A DNA stretch of 64,000 nt from Struthio camelus. Lineage: Eukaryota > Chordata > Aves > Struthioniformes > Struthionidae. Position numbers and translations under genes: made by a program. Below the pieces are notes generated by a model. It was given only the letters and a program-made list of their open reading frames with translations. It was not told the origin of the DNA and did no database searches. Below are positions 31,801 to 45,082 of the stretch, one piece after another. The first letter of the stretch is position 1, and every line of letters starts with the position of its first letter. The stretch spans positions 19,514,997 to 19,578,996 of the forward strand of contig NC_090953.1 in the NCBI RefSeq assembly GCF_040807025.1, read 5' to 3'.

Positions 31801-34000
31801 CATACCTTCTAGCTGATGAGAGGTCAAGGCAGAAAGCAAGTCTAAGTGAAGGTCTTGCGTTCGGAATTCAGCTAAGGAAGTACAAGGATATAAAGAACGT
31901 GCACCTTTAATAACAATCAAATCAACCTCTTGACCTTTGCTATTTCAAGGCCATAGCTATTACTACATTCAAAAGAGACTCTTCATTCCTCCCGTACAGG
32001 ATTTTAAGTTGTTTAATACATTTTTCTTATCAGCAAGCATCAGTTTGTTGATATGAGAGAGAGCAAGAGCCAGCTTGCTAGCCGTATGTCTACATTTGTG
32101 GGAGGGGATAGTGATTAACTTGTTTACAGAAGTTATTGGTACTCTTTATTAGTGTTTAAATAAGATTTCTGCAGGTGAAAGGTACTAAATACATTACTCT
32201 TAATATCATATTTGCAGACTACTGCATTCTCACAAAAGAGTAGTTACTAATCCCAGTTCTCACTTGAGTTGAAAACAGAGATAGCAAGTGCTCATAGGCT
32301 GACTCTATGGGAATAATGTGGAAAATAAAAGCAATAGGAATCTCTTGCTTCTGCCTTTTCTGGATAAAAGTCATTAGACAACTAATGCACCAGTATACTT
32401 GCAGGCAAACATTTGGCTCATTACCATTAACTTGCATTTTTAAATTTGTACTAGAACTTGTTCCTATCTCAAAAAAAGATGCCGGTAACGTCCGTTCTCT
32501 GAGGTTATTTTCTGCGTAATTATTTTTGACCTGTTATCATGCTTTGTAAAGATGTCTGATCTTTGCCATTTGCAGTATTAGCTTAAGTTTACCATAATGC
32601 TGTGTTCATAATATAATTTTTATTGTATTGTGCTCAGAATCCAATATAAAATGTGGATGACCGGCACTGGGAAAATATTTATCAAAAATCTGCAACTGCC
32701 CTCAAATAAAACTGAGTTCTCCATTTGCTTTCCTGTGTGTACTGGTGGTCAGGCTGTTACTCATATTCGCATACTATATGAATTCAGTGATACTTGGTTC
32801 AGATCACTTCTTACAGTTGCTGAAAAAAACATGAAGTACCCTGTTACATGGACAGAAGATGTCTTTGCTGGTTGAGCTTGAGGGGAAAACTGGGTACAAT
32901 TATATATTCTTTTAATTATTCATGACTTGGGTCTGAACATGTATACGTTTTTCACTTATTCACTTTATAAAATTCAAAACTAAGCCCAGAAGCAGTTTTA
33001 TTCTTGGCAGCATGACAAGTTTCCTTTCCTCAACAAACCAGTCAAAGGAATTGTTCCTCAGAGAGTTTGTCATCCCTACGTATCCCAGAGAGTCGAGAGG
33101 GTAGCAGGCATTCATTACACCCCCATCACATGCACTCCCTCCCTCTCTGACTGTGACACAACAAGCACATCTCAAAGGACTGGATTTATATCTAGCATGT
33201 AGTTTCATTCATGTAGCTGATTTGCAGTTCATTAATCTAGAAAACATTCTATTTGGGTAAGAATGATGTATGCATCCATATTTTGCTTATTTCCCCTTCC
33301 ACCCCCCCAGAGCAACATGCAGTTTTAAAAGAGGGAATTGGCTCTCTATTGGGGAGCAACTAGAGTGAAAGCAGCTTAGGAGCCAAAGCTGATGTAAACA
33401 TACATTAGGAAATTGTTTTGATCTGGCCTATCAGGCTGCTGGCAATGCACTGTGCTTCCTTGGGAGACATGCAAATTTATGGGACACAACTTGACATGAT
33501 TAAGGCAATGCATACATAGGAGGTGATTACCCTTCAGCAAGAGAATGATGTCAAGAAGCAATGATTCTTTGCATTCTTGGCACTGCAGGTAGGATCATGA
33601 AATTAGTGTCCTCTTGCAGATTCATTGTAACTTCAGTTTTCTTTTTTAACTTTTTTTTCCCCCAATCTTTTCTGGATGTATTATTATTAGTTATTATCTT
33701 ATTATCTGTAGGTGCACCTACAGACCCCAGTCAATTTGTATTCTTCAGACTCTAAACCTAAATCATATCTGCTGATACTATGATAGCTCATTGAGTTTGG
33801 AGACAAGGAAAAAAAAGAAAAAGAAAAAGACTTAAAACAATGCCACAGGGAAGCATCATTTTCTCCTATTCAATCACAACAGAGGGGAGTCTTCACTTTG
33901 AAATTTAATTATCAGAGACAGTGACCCTCCATGTTGACAGAAATGTGCTTAAAACTCATCCACCTGCCTGAGTGGAGTCAGATTCATTTTGTGCTAGGGT
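28900..34000. other. Non-coding flank upstream of BNIP2, part 1
   Basis: No exon recognised. It contains an 18-C homopolymer at 29075-29092, short A runs, and a mixed-composition segment at about 33280-33590 with an octamer ATGCAAAT. A few open frames occur by chance. By human synteny, as recalled, this is the start of the desert toward FOXB1. Confidence 0.55.
29075..29092 (+). repeat. Poly-C tract (18 C)
   Basis: 18 uninterrupted C residues on the plus strand, on the shoulder of the BNIP2 CpG island. It may form i-motif or G-tract structures. Confidence 0.9.
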
Positions 34001-37000
34001 TAATGAGGAATTACTGATTGCTGTCTGGGAATTTGGGGGTAAGAATTGCTGAACTTAAGGTGAAAGACGCCATATCCTATTACTACTCCCTTGAGTCAGC
34101 CTAGCAACTAGCTAACTGTAATATCTTAATTAACCATGTGTTAACATCAACCTCATTCGCCTTTGCGAGCCTAACACGTTGCTAATTACATTAGGTTGGC
34201 ACACAAAAACGCGCAAGGGAAGCAGGCATTAGTGCTGTGGTGAGGCAGAGAAGTACTGTACAGCAAAGCAAGTCTCTGGTGGCACTAGGTTGATGTTGTT
34301 TAGAAGGCATCCTTTAATTCAATGCAAGCATAAGGAGATAAGGAGAAAGAGCAATATACCTTTTTTCTGATGGGGAACATAGCTGCCTTTGTGTATTGTG
34401 ACTGTTTTGTCCAGGAAGGCAATCTTTGCATTTGCTTTTCCCCTGTTCCATTTGGGCAAACGGAGAGACTAGTAGGAAAAGCACAAAGCATATGGCTGTG
34501 GAAGCTGTCATCTTTTGTATGCCTACTATGGACAACTATGCAGAGATTCTCTGATGCACACTTTCTGCTGCTTTGGATGCTCATGAGCCTGAGCATCAAT
34601 ATAGCTTTGCTGTGCTGGGTACATGGTGAGAGAGAAGAGGAAGCATGGTTGGAGTGTGTTGTATTCTGGCTGTGCACAGCTGGCATATGATTCTTTAGGG
34701 ACTTGTACCATCTGGTACAGATGAGAGTCTGTCACGTTACACGGTACTTTATCAGAAATAGGGATCTGGAAGAACAGCACAAAGCTATGATTAATTTACT
34801 GGTGCAAATTTCGCTTCTGCATCACAAACCACACGTGGAGAGGTTGACCACATCCAGAAATCACGTTCTCCAGTCTGACCAACGCACCAGAGACAGATAC
34901 TTGATTTTCTAGATCCTGATAGAATTGTGTTGCCCAGTCCATTTCAGGAAAGTTGCTGGTTCCAATACTCGAGCAGTACCATGTACTTCTTATTTTTTCC
35001 ATATGTTGCCATTTTCAGTTGGGACAACCAGACATTATAGGGCTGTGTTGCAGGCTGTGTGGGACTTCTCCCATTATTCAAACCCTGCCAAACCACAATC
35101 TTTTTTTTTTTTTTTTTTTACCTGTTTTGATGATTTTTTTTTAAGCTTTCTCTTTTTTTAAGGCTTTCTCTGTCAGCCCACAGCCCTTCATCTCTAAGCC
35201 TTTATCCAATAAGGATTCATAGATCCTATCCTAGCCATTAATTTTAATTTTCAAACAGTAGATTTGGAAGATTAGCTAAATTAAATCATTTTTGCTATTA
35301 GTGTCAAATTAATCTATAATGGAAGGTAGATAATGGCAGAGATAGAAGCTCTTAGATTTTTGACAGATATCCTCATTGGGTTTAATTTTTTTCAAACAAT
35401 ATCTCCTTAAGTGAGCAAAAAGCTCGCCTTCTTGCTGACATTCCCCCTCATGCTTGGGCCTCTGGCTGCATAGACAAACTGTCTTTGATTATGAGGAAAA
35501 CTGAATCTCTTTGTACATTTCTCCATTCTGAAAGAGCATTGTTAACTCTGGTTACATTAAAAACTATTTTTGCTATTCTCAAACTTTATCTCTGCCGCTT
35601 GATAGCTGTTGACAGCCTCTATGGGTCCTAATATAGAAAATCTACCATCAAAAGATTGTAGAAGCTTGATAATTTTATAGATACAGATGAAAAAGAAGCC
35701 AGATGATCACTTAAAGCAGTAGAAGTCAAGGGATAGTAATCTGCAGTAGGCAGACTAGTGGAAAGGTGGAGGCTAGGAGTGCAAAACAAGACCAGTCCTT
35801 CCAGGATCACTTACCCGGATCAATGAGAGCTAGGTCTCAGCATACCTCAGTACCTTAAGGCTTTGATCTTAAGGCTATGCCAGGCTATAGAGCAGTGCAG
35901 GTTGTTCAGACTGATTAAAATAAGGAGGCAAACACAATTTACTTACATTGTACCCAGTTGTGCTTTTGGCCACAAAGAAATCTGTGCCCAAAGTGCTTTA
36001 ATATGAGTCACCTGAGTCTGGGTAGATCTTTGACCTGTGTGGTTCATTTCAGCTTGACTTTACTGATGGTTAAATATTTATTCTTGTCTGTGCTGGGTCC
36101 TAAGACATTTTCATTTTCTATGACTTTTTTTTTTAATAAGTATGGACATAGCTCTAATGGTTCATTTCTTAAATGAACTTAAATAATTAAATAACTGGTT
36201 TAATTGAAAACTTCTTTCAATTTGGCCTCCCTAATTTCAGCAAGAGTTTTGGTTAAAGTATTAGTGTGTGAAGTATTACTGTGGTAACAATACATGAATA
36301 ACTTCTAAAAATGATCTCTGAAGTCTGAGAAGACAAATGAGCAGTTTGTCATTTTGGGGGGAGTAAAACTAATTATTTATTGTTTACTGGTTTTGAAGAA
36401 GATTTCCTCAGGCACTCATATGGATGTACCAAAATGAATAGGGGAGATTTTCAAAACTATGACATGATAAATGCTTTGGCCTTGGTCACCTCCCACTGTT
36501 TTGTCAAAATCCTCACAAGATACTAGTAGAGCTGGTGAACTGAAAAAAGAGAGATACCACATAAGTAGACAAACAAACAAAAACAAAAGCCAAACTTCAC
36601 AAACTAACTGCTGTAATCACAAGTAAACATACAAACTTCAAGATCCTAGGATCAAACTAGGGGCAGGGAGACCTTCATCTCCTGGCAAGCAAACAGGATT
36701 TTATCTTTCTGCATGTAACAGCCCTAATTTATGATTTATCTTGGCTGTTGCTGCACTGTCTGTTGAGGGTACCATGCCTGGCTGCACCATTCTGGCAGAA
36801 GATGCCATACTATTACACAGGCTGCAACAAATAGTTGCCTAATTCTCTTCTGCTGTAGTTTACAGCCTGTCTTACCAGCACAAGTTGAAAGCTGTGGCAA
36901 TTTAAACAAAATGATTAAATTACTAGGTTAAGGAGTAAGAGCTGTTTTTGCTGGCTCTACCATGGAAGCAGTAAGAGGACAAACAAGTGGGCTTGATAAC

Positions 37001-40000
37001 TACTTCTACTGCCTCAGTTAAATCAGTGATAATGAATCAGAGTCTTTGGATGTTTTTGAAATTAAGATTGAAATATAGAAAATCTCTGTGCAAGTTCATT
37101 TCCGCGCTCTCCATGACCGTGGCCAAGCAAGATCACGGTCCCTTATTACCCCCATTCATTCAGTAGATTATGTAGACTGTTAAGTTCTGAGCAAGGACTA
37201 TGTTAAGCTGTTAGTTTTGCACAGTGAGGCCTTGCCTTTATCTAGAGCTACTTAATGTCCACTATAATAGAAATCAACAATACCAAATTACTGACTTAGG
37301 GATTAATTTAAATGCAGTTTTAATGATACTTGTGCAGCTATAGACCATGTGTGAGTGTCACAAACAAGAAATACTCCCAAGTCTTTGAAACTCTTGCTAA
37401 GAATATGCTCTATAATATTTAACCCTTTCAATTTATTTAATGTTGAGCTGAATGTTTGAGCCCTGCAGTGATTAATGGGATCTCTGAGCGTGAGGATGTC
37501 TCCCTTTTCCACTGTTGCCTTGTTGGGTTTGCTCCTGTTTGTAGAAAACACCTAAATCCTTTCAGAGACACAAACGTCAATTGCGGGCATCAGTCTTGTT
37601 CTCTCACTAACACACTTTGGATCTCAAGTTCAACAGAAATGTAGGGGAGATAAGGAATGCAGTCAGATGTACAGCATTTTGCAGCCAAGTGGCAATATAT
37701 GAAATTGAATCAGCCCTGTTTGTTGGCTAGGAGAGAGAGAGAAGGAGGAGGTTTTCTAGAAAGCAGAACTGAAAATCTTTTGCATCATTGCAATTCACTC
37801 TAGGTAAGTGAAAGTCAATAGAGCTTTCACTAGGTGAATTTTGTTAGATTCATGGTTGAATAAAATGTGAAAAGCACTGTTAAGTATGACAGTGTTGGGA
37901 TATCCTGGGCTTTAATTTATCCTCAAATGTGGAAAAGAATTGAACAAACCAGCACAGAGCCTCCTGCAATGAAGCCATCTAGACCACTGCCCTCAATTTC
38001 CAGTGCATTTACAAACTGGCAAACTAGCTATTACTGAATATGACTCATCAAGATTAAAAAAGAAAGATAATTTAGTCAGAGCTGTTGTCAAGTCACTGTT
38101 TAATGTTATTTTTTGTATTTGCTGTGATAAGCATTAAAATTTGCACACTCCTTGATAAATCATTGTTTAGCAATGTCTAGAGGGTCCAGTAAATGGTTTG
38201 AAATTGCCACAGTATAATAAATGGTTATTTGATAATGAATGAAATTGTTTGAAAATACTGTTAAAATGTCAAGTTTTAACACACAGACCATTACTCAAAA
38301 AGAGTGCAAACAGGGAAAGCATAGTGACACTATAAATATACTGCCACAAATGCATTTATTTGTACAGGGCAAATAGTAAATGCTATATACAAACCAGTAT
38401 AAATTGATATATGAAGTTAATTTCAATCTGTAAAAGTAATTGCATTGGTTTAACTTATTTAACTCTCCTTACAATAATATTTATAGGAGAGCAAGAAAGT
38501 AAAGAAATAAATGATGATAAATAGATAAAATACGTAGGAAATGGGAATTGTTTTCCAGTTTAATTACACTGTCACATAAAATTATCACAGAAATACACTA
38601 TGCCAACAGGAAGAATACATTAAAACCCTATTATGCTGTGCAGAGTTGGGTAGCTTTTATTGCTGTTTATTCCATAAATAGCTTTTCATCTTTTCAACTA
38701 TCATGAAAAGTTAAACTATGTAAAAAAATACGGTTGTGAAAAGGACAATATAGGCTGCGCCAATTGGCAGTTAACCTGTAGCACGAAGCTGAAAAGCAAG
38801 CATGTGATACCTTTCTCTTCAAGGATAAACATGACCGCATAGTAACATTTAAAGGGGAAAAAATGCCCATTCTTATTTTTTTCTCAGCTACAGTTCTAGC
38901 TGAAGAGTTTTTGCATGGCTGTAGATGCCAAACAAGATACTCACATAGTGTGGTTATGGGACAGTATTATAATCACGCTGAGAGCAGGGCAGACAAGCAG
39001 GCAAAACATTAAAATTAATTTTTTCCTAACCAGATATTTTGGATTTCAAACTGAAGTTCATTTAATTATTTATTTTCAAGATGAGCAGCACTAATGTGTG
39101 TGTTACTTCTTATCTTTCTGCTTTCTATGTCTTGGGCTGAACACAAAATGACAGCCTCACTAGAGGCAGAAAAATGCACATTGATCTCAGGGGGACTTGA
39201 TTTTTGTTCTTATCTAGCTGTCTCAGAACAATTGAAACTTACTTTGCTTGAAAATAGATATCTGCTCAGAATATAGGTAAAAAAACCATTATAGTGCTGC
39301 AGTTAGTGTTAATAATATGGCTGCATTATTTTGACCTCTTGATTTTATGATAAGTCTTGCTATCTTTTTAAATTTAGATCTTGCAAAGCTGTGTGACTAA
39401 GTGGGAGTTGGTGCTTTAATTCATTTAAAAGAACTTAAATATTATTCTTTGGTATGCCAATAAAAATCTGGAAAATATGACTCTTAGAGCCCCCAAATTC
39501 AGAGACAGATTTTAAATCTAGACTTCATTAATTTTTAAAATCTCATTATTTTTAACCCTACTTCATAAATCTTTGGAGTCTGATTGATGAGATTTGATCA
39601 CTGAGGATAACCAATACTCTGAGTAAAAGGGAAATATGAAATACCTGTGAAGAGAATACTGGATGCAAACTACAACCCAAAAGATAAGGCAGCTTCCTCT
39701 GTAAGATGAGAGCTAGGTCATCAAAGATATTCCTAGTGGTTGTCATACTTGTGTAGGTTAAATGAATGGACTTGCTCCAGAACTTTATTCCAGCTCTTCA
39801 AAATTATGTGTATGCTGTAAGAATGATTTTTTAAAGCTGTCTATTGCTATAAGAAGGGCTATATAACTAAAGTTAACTATCATTAGACTTTGGAAGGGAT
39901 TGTTTATTATACTCCAAAATGGTCTGTTATTTACAGTTCTTATTAAAAAAAAATGAATGTGGAATGCATTCAAGTTTTAACGAAGTAGTAAAATTGTTAA

Positions 40001-42000
40001 CTTGAATTCTAATAATGAAAACAATTAATATTTTGGCTCATAAGAATGATTTATCACCTTTATACTGCCACTTGAGCATTTCAAAAGGACAAAAACTGAA
40101 AATGTCAGCTGAATGTCTAAGCAAATCAGAGGCAAGCCCCTTAATTCTTGTTATTAATTTTCTGATCTTAACCCATAGTATTTTAGCTGACACATGTGCA
40201 CTATATTTTTTTAAGGGGCTACTGATTTTAGGAGTCCCAAGCTTAGATGTACAACAGACACATACAGCCCATTTTTTTTAGATATGAGTAGCATCTACAC
40301 TACACTGAAAGCTGGTGCTCATCTTCACCAGCCCCAGAATCCATCTCAAAATATTTTCAAAATGGGACACCCAAAATACAACAGCCATGACTACCTTCCA
40401 TTAAACGTATTGAGAATAAGCTATTGTAACTGTTGGAGTGAAGACACTGTCATTATGAAGACATATGAACAGATGTGTAAAATCAATACATATGATCCTA
40501 ATGAACATTTCTTTTAGTTTTTGCCCTTTATAAATTCTGTCACTATAATTTTTGGAGAGTTTTGCTCAAGCCAATTCAAAATTAAACTTTATCAGAATCA
40601 ACAAATCTCCTCTATTTTCAGCCAGGACCATGAACTCTTGATATCATTAAGTTGGAGGTTTGCATTGTGCCCAATTTTACCGTAAAAATTTCATGCAACA
40701 ATAAAGGCATTTTCAGTAAAAACAAGCTAAGTGACACTGACTTGCTAAAGGATAGCCTGGAACTGAGTGACACTGTGAATGGATTTCTTCGTTCTATTAG
40801 TTGAAGTCATTTAAAACTTCTGAAGTTCTGTTTTTCTGTGAAAGAGGAAGGAAATTCAGAGTCTTTGCATCGATGCTTTCACACTTAAGATTGATGCACC
40901 CTTTTACAGGATGAAGTACTGTTCAAGCTAATAATTATCCAGACAATAAAGTCTTCTACAACTCAGAAAAGTGAAAGGATATTTTATTGTAAACTACTAG
41001 TTTGGTTTAACATTCGCAGTACCACAGTGACAAAGAAGTAACTGTTTATTACACACACACGAAGAAAACTAATGTCCTTTAGCTTGAACTATATTACTAT
41101 CAGTATTTTGCCTCTTGCAGGACTATATTTATCATCAAAACTGTGCAGAAATTCTCCATAGTAGTATCTTAAACGCAGAGTCCTCTTGTAAAGTCATTTG
41201 CACTTTCTTTCTGCTTAATTATGGCTTCTTGGGCTCCAGTCTTTTCTCAGTAAAGTCACTAGAAACATTGAGAAGAGGAGCAGACTCAGGCCCTTTGTTC
41301 ATAGATGACTCTGTAATTCTCTAGCTTCTAGGAGTAAATTAAATTGAGGTTTCACTTGAAATTCCCGCAGTGGCAGTTTTGTTCTTCAACTGAACAAGTT
41401 TCTTGGCAAAACAGAAATAATGCTTATCTTTATAAACGTTTTCAAAGATCAGCATTTGTTCCCCCTCATATGGCAAGGTATTAATGCTTATTTCTGTTGT
41501 ATTTTACACATTCATACCTCCAGCAAGAGCCTAGAGGCTCTCTTCTCGCTAAACATACTCCTCAAAACCCACAGAACTAAAAACAGAAATAGAAATCTAG
41601 CTATCTTGATACTTTTTGCCTTTCATAGAAAATTAAATTATATAAATGCATAGTCAAGAACTCCTTTAAACGAAGGAGGGCACCGTGACTTTTTTTTTGA
41701 ACTAGTAGGAAATTCTTTAACAACAAGTATCATTATAGCTTTAAAAAAAAAATGTATCTCAATATCTTCAGGAGAAGCCAGAAATAGAAGTGAGTTTGTA
41801 AAATTAAGGTACTACTTGTTCCTAAAACAATCCCTCTGCACTTTCATTGAAGCAGAATACGACCTTCCAGGGTGGTTTTCCCAGCACACAGCAGCGGCTG
41901 TACTCAGATCTCCAGGGTTCTCTGTCCTGGACTTGAAGTGCTTTTACCAAACATAGGAGAAAGCAAAAAAACTGAGCAAGTTAGAATGTCTGCCGGTTAC
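34001..42000. other. Gene desert, part 2
   Basis: AT-rich, no recognisable exon. At about 34300-34690 both strands stay open for about 110-130 codons without known similarity. A 7-nt inverted repeat with CpGs lies at 37115-37140. There are short T runs at about 35101-35119. Confidence 0.5.
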
Positions 42001-42705
42001 TGTGCTGTAAACCTGAGGGTTTTTTGCCACTGTCACTCCCTAGTAAATGTCAACATTCATTCTGTAAATATGACCTCAGACAGTCCCATATAAAGGCCCC
42101 AATGGAGTGTAATATTTAAGTGAGTAATCCAGTCTGGAGCAGGAGGGCTATTCCTGTGCTTCAGTCTCACTGGCCAAGTACCTTGTTGGATCAAGGCCAC
42201 TGCAGTCATGTAAATTTACCTCTGATTTTGCTATAAAGCCCATATAGGTTATGCCAATCGTGCTAGGACTGAACATATCCAGTCTTCAATTGCAGTGAAG
42301 TCTGTGGCTTTCCTTTGCCCACAGGCTTGCGAGGCATATTGTGCCTATAATATTGTCCTCTGGTTTGTCAGCTGTGCATTGATTAAGACACAGATGAGCC
42401 ATATGCTAGTGAACTAAGCTCTTCGATGGCTTTTGGGGGAGGTTCAGCTGCAAGGAGTTTTACAAATGCCAGCTCAGATTTTCCTTTGAACTCCATTAGC
42501 CATAAATATGGATTATTCCTGTAGGTCTTCTATATGGAGAATTCAATCTGCTTTAAAGATTGAGCAGCAAAATATAAACATAATTATTTCCCAGACAGAT
42601 GAGTCATTTTAGTAGAGACATCTTGATCATGTGACTTAATCAAAGTGCAGAAAAAGTTAAATATTCCCATCCATGTCTGCATGAAACTTTTACCATAATA
42701 TACAT

Positions 42706-42729
42706 ACACACACACACACACACACACAC
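42706..42729. repeat. (AC)12 microsatellite
   Basis: 24 nt of uninterrupted AC units, preceded by TACATA. It is the longest dinucleotide repeat in the window and probably polymorphic. Confidence 0.92.
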
Positions 42730-45044
42730 TTTTACATAATACACAAAAGCTTGCAAATTTTCTACAGCTTCACTAGATCATTTTGTTTGAATAGTGAACA
42801 AGCAAATGGCTTCCTAAATGAAAGGATAATTCAGTTTCCTGGCTGAAATCAAATGTGAAGTTATTGTTTCCTGCTCTCTGTGAATAATTGCTCTCTAAAA
42901 ATATTAATTTATTGATTTTATCGAGCAGGTGACCACTCAGTGCTTAATGGGAGCTAGCAATTAGTGTATGTAAATCAGCTGAGACAGAAGTATCTCAATT
43001 CCTGCTCTGCGTAGAGTAGTAGTTAATTTGTAAGAATACATGTCACTGGCCCAGCTGATTTGAAAAAGTCACGTTTTCCACTGCTGAAAATCTCCATACT
43101 TACAATATTTGTTGTGCATTTTATGATTATTGTTAATGCCCTTGCAAACACATGTAATAAAATGCTAACAAACCATCATCCATTACTTAATTATATTTAT
43201 CTAGACAGATAACGTTGGGGGGGAGCCTGTGGTAAAAAATACTGTTTCCCATTTGGCAAACAAAGACTAAATTTACAGCTTAATTATTCCTTGTAGCGCT
43301 GTAGAGAGATCTTCCTGTTAATCACACTCAGGTCCAGAGTGGATATTTAAAAAACAAAAGTTTGGGTTTTTTTTTTTTTTTTGGTAGTGAGGATTAAAGC
43401 ATGTGTTGACTCCCAATTAAATCAACTTCCCCTCCAGTAGGGGAGTTACTAATGGGATTTAAATGTTTGTGAGGCTTCATTGGGATGCACACAGGGAGCT
43501 TTTCTGACAGTGATGAAACACCTTCTATAAGGCAAGACAAATATCTCAGAAAATAATGCTAGAGCTGTCTTCAGAAACTTTGCCATAGAAAATATCAGAA
43601 TAATTCATCTTAATTAATAAAAATACCTCTATGTTTCATAAACTAAGTGCAAGAAAAATAAAGGTCAGTCCCAGAAACCCTTATTCATGAGAGTATCTCA
43701 CTATATTCCAAAAGATCACCTGTCTGCACAATGATGCCCACATTGTTAAAGACTGCAGCTTATCTTTAAGTGTGTTTTTCAATGCACTGTGAGATCTTTT
43801 TAGTCTGAAAGCTTTAAATAGTGTTTTCTTCAGAGTGAAATCTGTGACAATGGCCACAGGACCCCTGAATTTGAGGGCACTAGACATTAAAAGTAAAATC
43901 AGAAATTGTGTTCTGAAACAGTGTATTCTAGTCCTTTGTCTTGCAAAGATAGCCTAGGAAGTGCTTACTGAAAAGAATCATCAACCATTCTTCACATTGC
44001 ATTCTTCAGCAGTAACTGGCCAAGATTATTCATTGCACTGAATGCTTAATATTTAAAAACAGTCCCATTACGCTTGTATAGTAACTCACTGAAATACGTA
44101 CTTTTAACACTGACGCTTACCATCTTCAGAGTTATAGGATAACTTTGTACACTGGGTAGCTGCATTTGAAATGGACAGATTGGCAAAACATTGGTTAGCG
44201 ATCTGCCCTGGCTCTAGCCTAGCTCTGATTTGATTAGCTTCTACATTAACCAGCCAATAAAGTGCTTTCTGCTAAGTGTTTAGAAATACATACTATGTAT
44301 GTACAAAGACTTGTACCAAGTTCCTTTCCTACTAGACTACCTTCCAAACTTGGGAGAAAGCCAGCCTTCACTGTGCCAATGTAAAAAAAAAAACAATTCA
44401 ATGCTTAAAGGGAGAGTGAATTCTGGATATGCATTAATGAACAGTCACCTATGTTTTTCCTCATAGGAGAAAAAGCAGGTAGAAAGCAGGTTGCTAAGCA
44501 TGGGCAAGAAAAATCAAAAAAAGATACTTTGACTTATGAGAGTCTATAATATGTTCAGAGAAGATATGAGCTAACTAGAAAAAGCTTAATCCAAAACCCC
44601 ATACATAGATAGTGCTGAGATCTCATTTATCAGCCTCAGTGAAATGCTGAATTAATCATTTTTGCCATAGGCTTGTACCTATATTACCAGATCACTTAGG
44701 TAAACCTAGAAATTTACTATTTGCCTTGCATTTTCTGGAAAGCAGTGTATTTCTTGAGTGACTTACTATGAAACATTAAAAACTTATTTATATTAGTAAT
44801 TCTTGATGACATCTTTGTGTTGGAATAGATTATAATTCAAGAAAAACAGCTGGAAAGGTTTTTCTTTGCTTCTTTAAAATAATCTGCAAGATACAAAGCA
44901 AAATATTATTTCAGTGATTTTTCTATAGATCATGTTATAGAAAAGAACAATCTATAACAGCAAAGAAATAATAATCAATACTGAAGAGTTGCACTATTGT
45001 AATAACAGAAAATAGTGTGATTTTTTTTTTCTGAAAAAAACTCT

Positions 45045-45082
45045 TGGCATATATGGTAAGAATACTCATAGCATATATGCCA
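45045..45082. repeat. Perfect 11-nt inverted repeat
   Basis: TGGCATATATG at 45045-45055 and its exact reverse complement at 45072-45082 flank a 16-nt spacer. No target-site duplication is evident. Confidence 0.8.
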
